IMG/VR virus record: IMGVR_UViG_3300007960_000014
Span: 1-64,000 of that record
Length of the DNA stretch: 64,000 bases
Reading direction: 5' to 3' (one strand)
DNA from: a virus
How positions within the stretch are numbered: position 1 is the stretch's first letter; the number at the start of each line of letters is the position of its first letter. The notes under the pieces were generated by a model. The model saw only the letters and a program-made list of their open reading frames with translations. It was not told the DNA's origin and did not search any database. Of the stretch, positions 1 to 8,121 are shown one piece after another. The position numbers and the translations under genes are program-made.

Positions 1-63
1 GTCAGGAGCTAAGCCGTGTTCTAATACATTTTGTCTAGCTATTCGTCTTGGTACTCTGGGCAT
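1..63 (-). CDS. Partial CDS, N-terminal 21 residues only (unknown)
   Basis: Only the first 21 codons of a gene that runs off the left edge are present. The ATG at 63 is preceded on the minus strand by GGAGG nine bases upstream, a good ribosome binding site placed in the last codons of the epimerase gene, so this is very probably a real start. The visible peptide begins MPRVPRRIARQN and is basic. It is too short to assign. Position at the end of the sugar cassette makes a further glycan-related protein likely, but that is inference. Confidence 0.6.
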   Translation of the reverse strand, partial: MPRVPRRIARQNVLEHGLAPD

Positions 64-64
64 A

Positions 65-1060
65 TTATTTAACCTCCACATTATTTACTTGTTCACTAAT
101 CCAAGCGTAAGTTTTTTTAATGCCTTCAATTAGAGGTTGACTTGGTTCCCACCCCAAACACTTCTTAATCAGCCTGTTATCTGAGTTCCTACCGCGAACA
201 CCTTCAGGTCCAGGAACATTATCTATTTCTATATCCTTCCCTGATAGATTGATAATCATATTAGCTAGATTGTTAATACTAATCATTTCTTCAGACCCGA
301 CGTTAATTATCTCTGTGCAATCAGAGTCCATCAACCTTCTCACAGCCTCTACACACTCATCTATGTAAAGGAAGGAGCGCGTCTGGTCTCCCTTACCCCA
401 AACTTCAATAAACCCATCTTCAATCTCAGCTACCTTTCTACACAGGGCGGCTGGAGCCTTTTCTTTACCTCCTTGCCAAGTTCCTAAGGGACCGAAGACA
501 TTGTGAAATCTAGCGATTCTCACATCAAGCCCTTTGTTCCTAGCAAAGGACTTATAAATTCTCTCAGAGAAAAGTTTCTCCCACCCATACTCAGAGTCGG
601 GGTCTGCTGGGTATGCAGAGTCTTCAGAACAAAGTGGGTTATCAGGGTCTACCTGATTCCTTTCCGGATAAATACACGCGGACGAAGAGTAGAATATTTT
701 AGGAGGGTGTTTGAATAAGGAGGCGCAGTGGGCTACATTCAAGTTAATTGCGGCTGAGTTGTGCATTACATCGGCATCATTCTCTCCCGTAAAAATGTAC
801 CCGGCACCTCCCATGTCGGCAGCAAGTTGATATAGTTCATCAAAACCTTTTCCAAAGGATTGGTCTAGCTGCATAACAGTCTGTACCTTTTTAGGGTCTC
901 TTAGGTCTGCAATCACGAACTCGTCAGCCTCGGTATCTCCGAACTCTGGTTTCTTTAGGTCCACTCCTCGCACCCAATAACCTTCTCGCTTTAGACGAGA
1001 TACAAGGTGGTTGCCGATAAAGCCACCCGCCCCAAAAACTAATGCTGTTTTATTTTTCAT
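65..1060 (-). CDS. GDP-mannose 3,5-epimerase-like SDR (NDP-sugar epimerase)
   Basis: Extended short-chain dehydrogenase/reductase acting on a nucleotide sugar. The Rossmann motif GAGGFIGNH is at the N-terminus, the catalytic block SSSACIYPE lies mid-protein, and YGWEK supplies the Tyr-x3-Lys pair. The stretch RFHNVFGPLGTWQGGKEKAP and the near-C-terminal GPEGVRGRNSDN closely match plant-type GDP-mannose 3,5-epimerases, which make GDP-L-galactose (and GDP-L-gulose) from GDP-mannose. This resemblance is stronger than to UDP-glucose epimerases. I chose the ATG at 1060 (MKNKTALVFG): the longer frame to 1078 begins with TTG and only adds residues before the Rossmann strand. It overlaps the upstream methyltransferase by 11 nt. 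Exact substrate is inferred from motifs. Confidence 0.85.
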   Translation of the reverse strand: MKNKTALVFGAGGFIGNHLVSRLKREGYWVRGVDLKKPEFGDTEADEFVIADLRDPKKVQTVMQLDQSFGKGFDELYQLAADMGGAGYIFTGENDADVMHNSAAINLNVAHCASLFKHPPKIFYSSSACIYPERNQVDPDNPLCSEDSAYPADPDSEYGWEKLFSERIYKSFARNKGLDVRIARFHNVFGPLGTWQGGKEKAPAALCRKVAEIEDGFIEVWGKGDQTRSFLYIDECVEAVRRLMDSDCTEIINVGSEEMISINNLANMIINLSGKDIEIDNVPGPEGVRGRNSDNRLIKKCLGWEPSQPLIEGIKKTYAWISEQVNNVEVK

Positions 1061-1610
1061 AAATATACCAATCCTCAAAAGGCTTTCCTGGTTGAAACTC
1101 TACATCTTCTTTGTATAATGTATACCCTTGGGAAGCCATAAACTCTTTGGCTTCGTTTTTTACCCTCTCCACATGAGGAGTTTCTGTTGAGTTGGGATGG
1201 TCTTTTAAATACAGATTATGTTCAAAAGTTATTGCATTAAAAATATAATCATCAAAAGGCAAACTCTTCAACACATCTATATTCCCCGTTGTAGGGTCAA
1301 TATCAATACTAACGTACTGAATTATCTTAGGCAGGTTGTGCTTTTCAAATAATTTTTTGTAATCAATAGTTGTTGCGTCTGATACAATAAAAGTACTATC
1401 CGGTCTATGGGCATCCCAACCACTTTTGTACCCACTAAACATATCAATTCCTATACCTGTCCACCCAAAGTCCTTCTCTAAAAGCAATGTATTATTTTTT
1501 CTTTGGTAATCAGAACAGCCTATATCCACAAACACACCACCTGACATGTGCTTGTTTATTTGCAGGGCAAAAAAATCTTGCCCTGCGTCGGAGTTAGAGT
1601 TACTGTGCAT
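1050..1610 (-). CDS. FkbM-type SAM-dependent methyltransferase
   Basis: 186-residue protein with the layout of FkbM family (Methyltransf_21) enzymes, which usually O-methylate sugars. The N-terminal SQDFF-like start (here GQDFFALQINK) is followed by the SAM-binding strand VFVDIGCSDY, then LLLEKDFGWTGIGID, the acidic block VSIDIDPTTGNIDVLK and the family-typical FNAITFEHN. It sits between a nucleotide-sugar epimerase and another methyltransferase, so methylation of a sugar residue or glycan is the likely job. Start ATG at 1610, three bases after the stop of the gene upstream. Family call is solid; the acceptor is unknown. Confidence 0.8.
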   Translation of the reverse strand: MHSNSNSDAGQDFFALQINKHMSGGVFVDIGCSDYQRKNNTLLLEKDFGWTGIGIDMFSGYKSGWDAHRPDSTFIVSDATTIDYKKLFEKHNLPKIIQYVSIDIDPTTGNIDVLKSLPFDDYIFNAITFEHNLYLKDHPNSTETPHVERVKNEAKEFMASQGYTLYKEDVEFQPGKPFEDWYIYEK

Positions 1611-1613
1611 TTG

Positions 1614-2210
1614 TTAGTCCTGGTCTTTTGGTGTTAGTATTAAAAACCCTTGGTGCCTATAGTCTCTTTTCATATCATGAGACTCCCCGTAGCTTTCAGT
1701 AACAAACTCAATACCAAGTTCCCCGTACTTATCTTTGAAGGGTTGATTCAGCAGCTCAAAAGGACCATCCTCATAGATTTGTAAATCATCAATGATGAAT
1801 ACATCTTTGGCGTTAGGTCGAGCTTCTTTAATCAGTAGCACTTCATTCTTCAAAGGTTTGTGTAGTTTAGGTTCATCTTTTAGATGGTCATAATCATTAA
1901 ACTGAAAGTCTGCGCCAGGGAAGTGAGCATCCAACCAAAAGAAGACGCTCTCTTCATCTTTAACCTTTTCTAAAATACCTTCCAACCCATCAAGAGAGTT
2001 GTTATTGATAAACTCCACACGAGGGTCTTTGATTTCTTTTTTACAATGCTTCCACAACTCCTCCATTATCTCAATCGTGTATAGCTTTTCAAAAGGATAC
2101 CTTAGAGCATGTTGCACTCCGGTTCCTACCCCCGTGCCTGTTTCAACAAAGACGTTACACCCATACTTGTCCATGTACGGTTTTAAATCATGTAGGTAAA
2201 GTTCCCCCAT
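1614..2210 (-). CDS. Class I SAM methyltransferase-like protein
   Basis: About 198 residues. The glycine-rich strand VFVETGTGVGTG and the following YTIEIMEELW fit motif I and post-I of Rossmann-fold SAM methyltransferases, and VFFWLDAHFPG plus VFIIDDLQIYEDG resemble the later acidic strands of sugar/TylF-type enzymes. I placed the start at the ATG at 2210 (MGELYLHDL), which shares one base with the stop of the upstream reductase (TAATG) and is the usual coupling arrangement here; a longer frame to 2279 would run 70 nt into that gene. Substrate unknown; sugar or glycan O-methylation is inferred from neighbours. Confidence 0.65.
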   Translation of the reverse strand: MGELYLHDLKPYMDKYGCNVFVETGTGVGTGVQHALRYPFEKLYTIEIMEELWKHCKKEIKDPRVEFINNNSLDGLEGILEKVKDEESVFFWLDAHFPGADFQFNDYDHLKDEPKLHKPLKNEVLLIKEARPNAKDVFIIDDLQIYEDGPFELLNQPFKDKYGELGIEFVTESYGESHDMKRDYRHQGFLILTPKDQD

Positions 2211-3184
2211 TACAGCTTTTCCAACCAGTAGTCTAGTAAGTCTTGCATAGTCTGGTCGATAGAATATGTGGGTTCCCATCCGGTTAATTCTTTTAGTTCT
2301 GTAGAATCGCCGTGCTGGTAATCGATATCAATAGGTCTGTAGAACTTAGGGTTTATCCATTTTTCAACGCCTTCTAATTTACTTAATTCTATTAGTTTAT
2401 CCGTGTAGAATCCCATCTCTCGGGGGGTATCTCCACAGACGTTAAAAATCTTACCTAGGCAGTCGTCGTTCATCATTGCCAAGTAGTAAGCGTTCACACA
2501 ATCCCTCACATCAATAACAACCCGAACAGTTTCTAAGTTTCCTACAGATAAAGTTTTATCTTGGTACCCTTTCATCATTCTAGCAATTTGGTGAGCATCG
2601 CAGGAGATAGAAAAATTCTTACCTCTTCTTGGACCTGTATGAGAGAATGCTCTAGTTATGAAACCTTTTAATTTACCATTAATCATGCGCTCTTGCATGT
2701 AAAGGTCGATAGCTGCTTTGGAAGCTCCATATGGGTTAGCCGGGAGCAAGGTATTATCAATTTTAATTTTTCTACCGTCTCTCCCTTCGTTTCCATAAAC
2801 TTCAGAAGTGGAGCAGAACATTAACTTACAATCAGGTTGGTTGTCCTCAATCGCCTTAATTAGATTTACTGTACCCATTACATTAGATTCAAAGGTTCCA
2901 ATAGGGTCTGTAAAACTTGTTGGAGGGTGAGATTGAGCTCCTAGATGAAAAACTCCATCAAACTTATGCTCTTTAAATAGTTTATCTAATGTACCGAAGT
3001 TGCATAAATCTGAATATAGAAAATTAATGTCCGAATATACTTCATCAGGGACAACATCTAAAATGTCCGCCTCCCTACCATTAGAACACCGAACGAGTCC
3101 AAAAATCTCATGACCTTCTTTGTGAAGGAGGTTGGCAAGGTGGGGTCCTGCGAACCCGGTAATACCTGTAATTAAAAATTTCAT
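2210..3184 (-). CDS. GDP-4-keto-6-deoxymannose reductase / GDP-mannose 4,6-dehydratase family SDR
   Basis: 324-residue extended SDR. It shows the N-terminal ITGITGFAGPHLA Rossmann loop, the STSEVYG block and NPYGASKAAIDLY with the Tyr-x3-Lys pair. AFSHTGPRRG, the DVRDCVNAYY block and the C-terminal GWEPTYSIDQTMQDLLDYW are characteristic of the GDP-mannose dehydratase / RMD subgroup, which forms GDP-6-deoxy sugars (GDP-rhamnose, GDP-fucose precursors). The short length and C-terminus favour an Rmd-type reductase over a full Gmd, but I cannot separate the two with certainty. No Shine-Dalgarno is visible; the 25-nt gap before the ATG at 3184 is AT-rich and carries CTATAATAA three bases upstream. 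Confidence 0.8.
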   Translation of the reverse strand: MKFLITGITGFAGPHLANLLHKEGHEIFGLVRCSNGREADILDVVPDEVYSDINFLYSDLCNFGTLDKLFKEHKFDGVFHLGAQSHPPTSFTDPIGTFESNVMGTVNLIKAIEDNQPDCKLMFCSTSEVYGNEGRDGRKIKIDNTLLPANPYGASKAAIDLYMQERMINGKLKGFITRAFSHTGPRRGKNFSISCDAHQIARMMKGYQDKTLSVGNLETVRVVIDVRDCVNAYYLAMMNDDCLGKIFNVCGDTPREMGFYTDKLIELSKLEGVEKWINPKFYRPIDIDYQHGDSTELKELTGWEPTYSIDQTMQDLLDYWLEKL

Positions 3185-3209
3185 ACTTTATTATAGTTTT
3201 ATTATTTTC

Positions 3210-3929
3210 TTAAAAGTGAGATAAATCCCAATTTTTTGCTTGCGTATAAGGGCGGTTATCTGTTATGCTACTTCTTTTAAGTAGGAATTTATCTTGAGGG
3301 AAATGGTCTATTGCTCCATCTATAAAACATTGAACAGAACTCTCTACACAATAAATTGCTTTAGCCTCTTTTATTACCTTATACCAATCAACAATATCGT
3401 AACCTTCAATTTCGGTTACATGAATTACGTCCCGTTTTTCCGAGTCTGGGATATTCGTAAAGTCGTTATGAGAACTTTGAGTAGCAGCGACAACGTATTC
3501 TCTACCTTGTAAATTACGTGTAACAGCTTCGTAAAGAGCATCTTCTTTTTCCTTGTCTCTGCTCCAAGTGAGTTTGTTTTTTTGTTCGATAGGAACTTCC
3601 GCTACTCTATACTTACACACTTCAAAGGTCTCCCACGGGTATTGAGCGGTGGGATGTGGACCTCTATCAGCCACGTTTATAACTTTATCATAGTCATGCA
3701 CCATAGGCAAAATCTTCAGCACATCTGACCTCAGCCAATCTGGGGCTATAACATCCTCCGATAAAATGATGGGGGTTACATAATCAAAGCGTTTGAGCGT
3801 GGACTCAAACTTTTTTTGAACCGCCCAAAAAATTTCATAACCTTGCTTTGCGTACCACTCAGCGATAGGCGCACACACAAATAGGTCTCCGAATGCTCCA
3901 GGTTGGATTAGCAGTGCTGTTGGTTTCAT
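3210..3929 (-). CDS. GT-B fold glycosyltransferase-like protein (GT9-like)
   Basis: 239 residues. The N-terminus TALLIQPGAFGDLFVCAPIA matches the first strand and helix of GT-B enzymes of the ADP-heptose:LPS heptosyltransferase (GT9) type, where GD lies in the acceptor-side loop. The C-terminal half (YKVIKEAKAIYCVESSVQC) resembles the donor-domain segment in which a Ser follows a strand next to a 'which stall do I see' loop. Shorter than typical GT9 proteins (about 320-350 aa). It starts with an ATGA overlap on the next gene upstream, which looks like a sister of this one. Donor and acceptor unknown. Confidence 0.6.
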   Translation of the reverse strand: MKPTALLIQPGAFGDLFVCAPIAEWYAKQGYEIFWAVQKKFESTLKRFDYVTPIILSEDVIAPDWLRSDVLKILPMVHDYDKVINVADRGPHPTAQYPWETFEVCKYRVAEVPIEQKNKLTWSRDKEKEDALYEAVTRNLQGREYVVAATQSSHNDFTNIPDSEKRDVIHVTEIEGYDIVDWYKVIKEAKAIYCVESSVQCFIDGAIDHFPQDKFLLKRSSITDNRPYTQAKNWDLSHF

Positions 3930-4615
3930 ACTACTATTATATTTCTAGAGGCAAATTCCTTAACTCTATTTGGCTTTATCCCATTAACTTTGTTAACTGT
4001 AGTCTCGTGGAGATAGCAAGGCATGTCTGTGGTCTCCATCAAAGCAAAGAAAGAACTGTACATAACGTGCCGTTCTTTAGCCTCCTCTAGTATTTTATAA
4101 AAATCAAAAAGAAGGTATTCGGGGTAATCATGGCTTCGTATAATCTGACCATCATACTCCACATCAATGTTATACCCCCTTGACGGGTCATCATGAACGA
4201 AAATAAAATTATCTTCTTTAACAATCTTATCGTAAACTTCCTTCTCCCTGTCATGGTCTCGCTGAACATGGAACGCCTCTTTCCTAAATTTAGGGTCTAT
4301 ACCAAAGCTAGAGTACCAACCGTCCTCAAAGAATCTTCCTTCTTCATCACTCTCCATCTCGGGTTTGAACATGTGATTTAGTTTAGGTCCTTGCCATTGG
4401 TGAAAAATAGAAGCTGCTTCGTGGTCACCCCGGCAAGAAATAATATTTATATTTTCTACATCTCGGAACAAAAACTTGACGTTATCCACATACCACTCTT
4501 TGGTTATGACAGACATAGTTTTGGACTGCTGTGCAATCAACCTCACTAAAGGAGACAGCGTAATATGGTCTCCTAAGCCTAAGTGATGGTATATTAAAAA
4601 ATCACCGTCTATCAT
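3926..4615 (-). CDS. GT-B fold glycosyltransferase-like protein (GT9-like), sister of the next gene
   Basis: 229 residues. FLIYHHLGLGDHITLSPLVR is the same GT-B N-terminal signature as in the downstream gene, and the C-terminal part again has a strand followed by SSFFALMETTDM, matching the donor-site region of such enzymes. Similar size and order suggest duplication, or two cooperating short GT9-like proteins. ATG at 4615 overlaps the upstream reductase by 14 nt. The last codons read AGA AAT ATA ATA GTA GTA TGA, so the TATAATAG string there is coding and not a promoter. Function inferred from fold motifs only. Confidence 0.55.
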   Translation of the reverse strand: MIDGDFLIYHHLGLGDHITLSPLVRLIAQQSKTMSVITKEWYVDNVKFLFRDVENINIISCRGDHEAASIFHQWQGPKLNHMFKPEMESDEEGRFFEDGWYSSFGIDPKFRKEAFHVQRDHDREKEVYDKIVKEDNFIFVHDDPSRGYNIDVEYDGQIIRSHDYPEYLLFDFYKILEEAKERHVMYSSFFALMETTDMPCYLHETTVNKVNGIKPNRVKEFASRNIIVV

Positions 4616-5483
4616 TTAAGTATTCCTGTAAGCATGTTTTCCACGGACGCATGATGTTCTTGCCCATAACGTTTAATCTGTTATTTACTAAAGCTTCGCA
4701 TGTAGGTCTAGGAGCGAAGTAATCTGCTGAGAAGAACTCGGAGTCTACTGGAACAACATCAACGTCCAAATCCAAGTGGTTTAGTATCTCGACAGCTACA
4801 TCAAATCTACTCACATGACCCTCACACACCATATTGTAAAGACCATACGATAGACGTTCGGTAAAGACAGCGTTATACAAACACTCGGAAAAATCTTTAG
4901 TGTAAGTAGGAGTTCCTTCTTTATCCTCTACTGCATAAATTGTAGATGCTCCAGCGTCTAGCTGTTTTAGGATTTTGCCAACGAACTTCTTGTCTTTCTT
5001 TCCTCCGCCCATCATCCATCCTGCGCGGAACACATAGGATTTGTGATAATTATGCAAGACGTGGCGTTCTCCGTCATACTTAGTTTTTCCGTAAACGCTA
5101 GTAGGTTCCGGCTTATCTTGCTCAGTGTAGTGGTCTTTGTCGCCTTTAAATATTCCCGCTGTGGAGATATAAACGTAAGGAATATCCAGCTCTTTTGCAA
5201 TCTCCATGAGGTTTTTTGCGCCAACATAATTGGTCATCAAAGCGTCCTTTGGATGCCCCTCACAATACTCTAAATCAGTTAGGGCAGCTAAGTTAATAAT
5301 TAAATCAGGTTTAAAAGGAACAATGTCCTCGCGCATCTGCACTTTATTCCGAACGTCCGCGTAATGCAACCATTCTTCGTTAAGGTCTATATCGGAAGCC
5401 TTAACTATATGTGTGCCAGAAAAAGCTTTGCACATGTCCGTACCCAGCATTCCCCCAGCTCCTGCAATATAAACTTTATTCAT
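4602..5483 (-). CDS. RmlD-like nucleotide-sugar reductase (SDR)
   Basis: 293 residues, the usual length of the RmlD substrate-binding family (dTDP-4-dehydrorhamnose reductase and relatives). The Rossmann loop AGAGGMLGTDMCKAF is followed by the ADVRN segment, LAALTDLEYCE, the STAGIFKG block and SVYGKTKYDGE with the catalytic Tyr-x3-Lys. The C-terminal FAPRPTCEALVNNRL is typical of this family. It should reduce a 4-keto-6-deoxyhexose bound to a nucleotide; whether TDP- or GDP-linked cannot be read from sequence. Start by ATGA overlap with the small gene upstream. Confidence 0.8.
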   Translation of the reverse strand: MNKVYIAGAGGMLGTDMCKAFSGTHIVKASDIDLNEEWLHYADVRNKVQMREDIVPFKPDLIINLAALTDLEYCEGHPKDALMTNYVGAKNLMEIAKELDIPYVYISTAGIFKGDKDHYTEQDKPEPTSVYGKTKYDGERHVLHNYHKSYVFRAGWMMGGGKKDKKFVGKILKQLDAGASTIYAVEDKEGTPTYTKDFSECLYNAVFTERLSYGLYNMVCEGHVSRFDVAVEILNHLDLDVDVVPVDSEFFSADYFAPRPTCEALVNNRLNVMGKNIMRPWKTCLQEYLNDRR

Positions 5484-5698
5484 TTTGATTCACATAAGTG
5501 GTTAAAGGTTTCGTCTATTTGTATAAGGAGTTTTTGGCGCTTCTCTTGTAGTTTTTCACAAATCTCACCACCCTTTCTCCTTTCCGCAAACGACAGAGAA
5601 GAATCATTAGCGATGTAATGATTCTTCATCCAAGAACCCCATACATGAATAAGTTCTTCGATTAAATTATTAAAGTTGTTACTTTTTAGATTTGGCAT
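5480..5698 (-). CDS. Small helical protein, unknown function
   Basis: 72 residues, charged and predicted mostly helical by eye (NNLIEELIHVWGSWMKNH, then EKLQEKRQKLLIQIDETF). No signal peptide, membrane segment or motif is recognised. It lies in the sugar cassette, overlapping its upstream small neighbour by 20 nt and the RmlD-like gene by the ATGA junction, so it is co-transcribed and translationally coupled. A small accessory or adaptor protein for the glycosyltransferases is possible, but nothing in the sequence proves it. Confidence 0.6.
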   Translation of the reverse strand: MPNLKSNNFNNLIEELIHVWGSWMKNHYIANDSSLSFAERRKGGEICEKLQEKRQKLLIQIDETFNHLCESK

Positions 5699-5933
5699 AA
5701 GTTTTCACGTTTCTTAGTGCTTGGTTTTTTTCTTCTCCACTTAGAACTTTATCAACTTTAGTATTTAAAAAATCCATAAGAGTTCCTCTGTTTTCGTTGA
5801 GGATATTCATTTTGTTCTCACATTCAACATACTCTTCATCAGTTATGTCTTCTTTGTGAATCTGTTCCCGCAATGAAAATATCTTCATATTCTCAATGAT
5901 TAGTTTATCTATTAACTCAGCAATACTAAGCAT
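5679..5933 (-). CDS. Small helical protein, unknown function
   Basis: 84 residues from the ATG at 5933 (MLSIAELIDKL). This start is favoured over the longer frame to 5975 because GGAGGAAGG lies six bases upstream. Sequence is strongly helical: SIAELIDKLIIENMKIFSL, then a KMNILNENRGTLMDFLN segment. The opening resembles short helical proteins often found beside glycosyltransferases in phage and capsule clusters, but I cannot name a family with confidence. Paired with the 72-aa gene next to it. Confidence 0.6.
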   Translation of the reverse strand: MLSIAELIDKLIIENMKIFSLREQIHKEDITDEEYVECENKMNILNENRGTLMDFLNTKVDKVLSGEEKNQALRNVKTYAKSKK

Positions 5934-6582
5934 TTCCTTCCTCCCAAGTCTTAATGTGGGGTTCATAGACACCACCTAGAAGGTGGGAGCCGGGGAATTC
6001 TCTAACTTCTCCTGAATTAAAATTAAAATCAAGACCATGAACCAAGCAATTGCCTCTGGCGTAGGGTAGGTACATGTACGCGCCTAGGAACCTCTGGTCT
6101 CGATACTTATCATGCTCGTCAGCTGAAAGTTCAAAGTGGCGAATAGATTCTCCCATGTTGAAAGGTAGTTCCTTAGGTTTTGCCCCCCAAAGACCTCCCA
6201 TCACAAAAAAATTGTGAACAGGAACACAGCGCATTATATGGTAAGGATAATCAGTCTTCATCCACTCGTCTACCGCTGCCTTGTCATGTTTATTTAATCT
6301 ATCATCAAGGTCTCTAACTATAAATCTGTCTACGGTCTTATCATCTGCGATACAATATCTCCAAAACATACCATACTTGATATTCATGGATTCTACAGAG
6401 ACAGTCTCCACTAGAGGGTGTTCGCTTAGAGCTTTTAGAGATTCAGCAGGGACAGTATGGTCGTGGTAAATCCTGATGCTCCACCCCGGAAAATGTTCTT
6501 CCACCAAATCAACGTTTCTAAACGCGCCTTCTAAATAAAGGGGATTATCTCCCCACAAACTATAAGCTATTATATTTTTCAT
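5926..6582 (-). CDS. GT-A-like glycosyltransferase (unassigned family)
   Basis: About 218 residues. The protein starts KNIIAYSLWGDNPLYLEGA, then SIRIYHDHTVP, FWRYCIA and FIVRDLDDRL. The RDLDDR block can serve as the DXD-type metal/nucleotide-sugar site, and the later FVMGGLWGAKP and RDQRFLGAYMY fit a family of polysaccharide-cluster proteins that check and modify sugars. Start chosen at 6582, where ATGA overlaps the stop of the upstream gene; the longer frame uses GTG. Donor and acceptor unknown. Confidence 0.55.
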   Translation of the reverse strand: MKNIIAYSLWGDNPLYLEGAFRNVDLVEEHFPGWSIRIYHDHTVPAESLKALSEHPLVETVSVESMNIKYGMFWRYCIADDKTVDRFIVRDLDDRLNKHDKAAVDEWMKTDYPYHIMRCVPVHNFFVMGGLWGAKPKELPFNMGESIRHFELSADEHDKYRDQRFLGAYMYLPYARGNCLVHGLDFNFNSGEVREFPGSHLLGGVYEPHIKTWEEGNA

Positions 6583-7391
6583 TTGTCTTGCCACGCAAAA
6601 TAAGTTTCGTAAATGTAATCTTCTGGAATCTCATACTTTTGTATTAGTTCCATGTTTTCCTTAACGGCATCTAACTTTGATTCATACAGTTCTTCCGTTA
6701 ATGAAGATAGGTCTAGGTTATGGTCTAACATGATAATGCCATCTGTGTTAAAATAATCCCCAATGTTAGGACAACCATAATACACAGGTATTGTTCCTGT
6801 CGCAAAACAATCACCTATCTTTTCTGTAAAGTAGTTTGGCATTGCACAATTTTCTATAGCGACTGAGAATCTATAATCTCTCAGAGCTTCTTCCTTTTTT
6901 TCGATAGGATTAAAACCTCTACCAAAAAAATCAAGCTTATTTTTAAATTTCTCTACCCATGCTAGTCTATAAAGATGACCAAGAACCATGGCTTTGTTAG
7001 ACGATACCATAGAAACGTTTTTAGTTTTTTCAAACATTTGGGGTTCTTCAATCCAATGGGTACCGACAGGAGCGAGCTTGAACCTTGGGTCTAGCTTAAG
7101 TAATGCTTCACTATGAGTAAAAATACAATCATACTTGTCTAGGACACTCGGTGCGTGAGCATATACTTGGGGGATAATAGCTTCCGATTCTAAAAGCCAA
7201 CCATATCTATTTTCCTTTTGTACATAGTCGGGTCCAGGTTGAAACAATCCCTCGTCTACGTGGAAGCTGGTGGGAGCTGTGCCATTACGTAACCATTCTA
7301 TATGATAAGAGTCTTTGCCGTGGGTAGCACATGGGTCTCCCGCAAAGGTGTCCCCAATTATATTCCATCTATTTTTGTTGTACTCGTTCAT
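6579..7391 (-). CDS. GT10-like (alpha-1,3/4-fucosyltransferase family) glycosyltransferase
   Basis: 270 residues. The C-terminal half contains the GT10 signature: DYRFSVAIENCAMPNYFTEK, followed by GDCFATGTIPVYYG and the predicted donor-binding loops. In this family these residues bind GDP-fucose, and the conserved Glu-Asn and Thr-Glu-Lys positions are present. The N-terminal half is short, as in bacterial members. Presence beside GDP-deoxyhexose enzymes supports use of a GDP-linked 6-deoxy or L-sugar. It overlaps the upstream GT2-like gene by 23 nt. Family assignment good; exact donor is inference. Confidence 0.75.
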   Translation of the reverse strand: MNEYNKNRWNIIGDTFAGDPCATHGKDSYHIEWLRNGTAPTSFHVDEGLFQPGPDYVQKENRYGWLLESEAIIPQVYAHAPSVLDKYDCIFTHSEALLKLDPRFKLAPVGTHWIEEPQMFEKTKNVSMVSSNKAMVLGHLYRLAWVEKFKNKLDFFGRGFNPIEKKEEALRDYRFSVAIENCAMPNYFTEKIGDCFATGTIPVYYGCPNIGDYFNTDGIIMLDHNLDLSSLTEELYESKLDAVKENMELIQKYEIPEDYIYETYFAWQDK

Positions 7392-8121
7392 AAGGTTTCC
7401 TCATTGCGATTTCTCTACCGCATCTAACTTGGTCAGCTAGGTGTATCTTAAAATCATTGTTTGGAGTTTGTAAATTGTATATCATTAATTCATCTTCTAT
7501 GTACTCAATCCTGTCTTTTCCCGCCATTTCTAACATAGGAGTAAAGATAGCAACATCAGCACATGTAGAAAACAATTTACCGTTTGAGTCTAGGAAATCT
7601 CCCATCTTAATTTTATCCCACATCCATCGGTAGAAGGTTCTAACCTGTGAGAAACACCAGCCTCTAACTATCCACTCTCGGAAGTTATCACCGGTCTCGC
7701 TTAGAGGTTTACATACTGAGGGAGTTTTTCCATCAGAACACTTGTAGTTACCATAAGTCGCTAGGCACTTTGTTTCCTTGTACCTATCCGAAATCGTCTG
7801 CAATACGTTCTCGTGTGCGAACCAATCATCCCCATCCAAGTGAACTATAATATCGTTCGGCTTAGATAGTGAGTTTTCTACCCCCTGAATATGGCTATGC
7901 AGAGTTCCACATTTGTTTGGCACATGACCTAAAATATAACGGTCATCATCCCCTACTGCTTCAATAGCATTTTTAAATGTATCGTCCGTAGATGCATCAT
8001 CAATAATTACGTGCATAAAATTTTTATAAGTCTGCTTTTTAGTAGACTCGATACATTTACCAATCCATTCCTCTGCATTATGCACAGGGCTGATAACAAA
8101 AAGTTTACTTTCCTCTTCCAT
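7369..8121 (-). CDS. GT2 family glycosyltransferase
   Basis: 250 residues with a classical GT-A, family 2 layout: FVISPVHNAEEWIGKCIES at the N-terminus, IIDDASTDDT, then the DXD-type metal site in IVHLDGDDWF. Further on FSTCADVAIFTPMLE holds an acidic residue in the place of the ED base motif. Cytoplasmic; no membrane segment or signal. One of three consecutive glycosyltransferases here; overlaps both neighbours by 17-23 nt. Sugar specificity cannot be read. Confidence 0.85.
   Translation of the reverse strand: MEEESKLFVISPVHNAEEWIGKCIESTKKQTYKNFMHVIIDDASTDDTFKNAIEAVGDDDRYILGHVPNKCGTLHSHIQGVENSLSKPNDIIVHLDGDDWFAHENVLQTISDRYKETKCLATYGNYKCSDGKTPSVCKPLSETGDNFREWIVRGWCFSQVRTFYRWMWDKIKMGDFLDSNGKLFSTCADVAIFTPMLEMAGKDRIEYIEDELMIYNLQTPNNDFKIHLADQVRCGREIAMRKPYERVQQK

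Noticed and set aside
3926-3950. TATAATAG before the ATG at 3929 as promoter
   Set aside because: The bases are the last codons and stop of the upstream gene (R N I I V V stop), so the string is explained by coding; I did not count it with the boxes in true gaps.
5679-5975. Longer start at 5975 for the 84-aa protein
   Set aside because: The ATG at 5933 has GGAGGAAGG at ideal distance; the extra residues duplicate the frame of the upstream gene end and look random.
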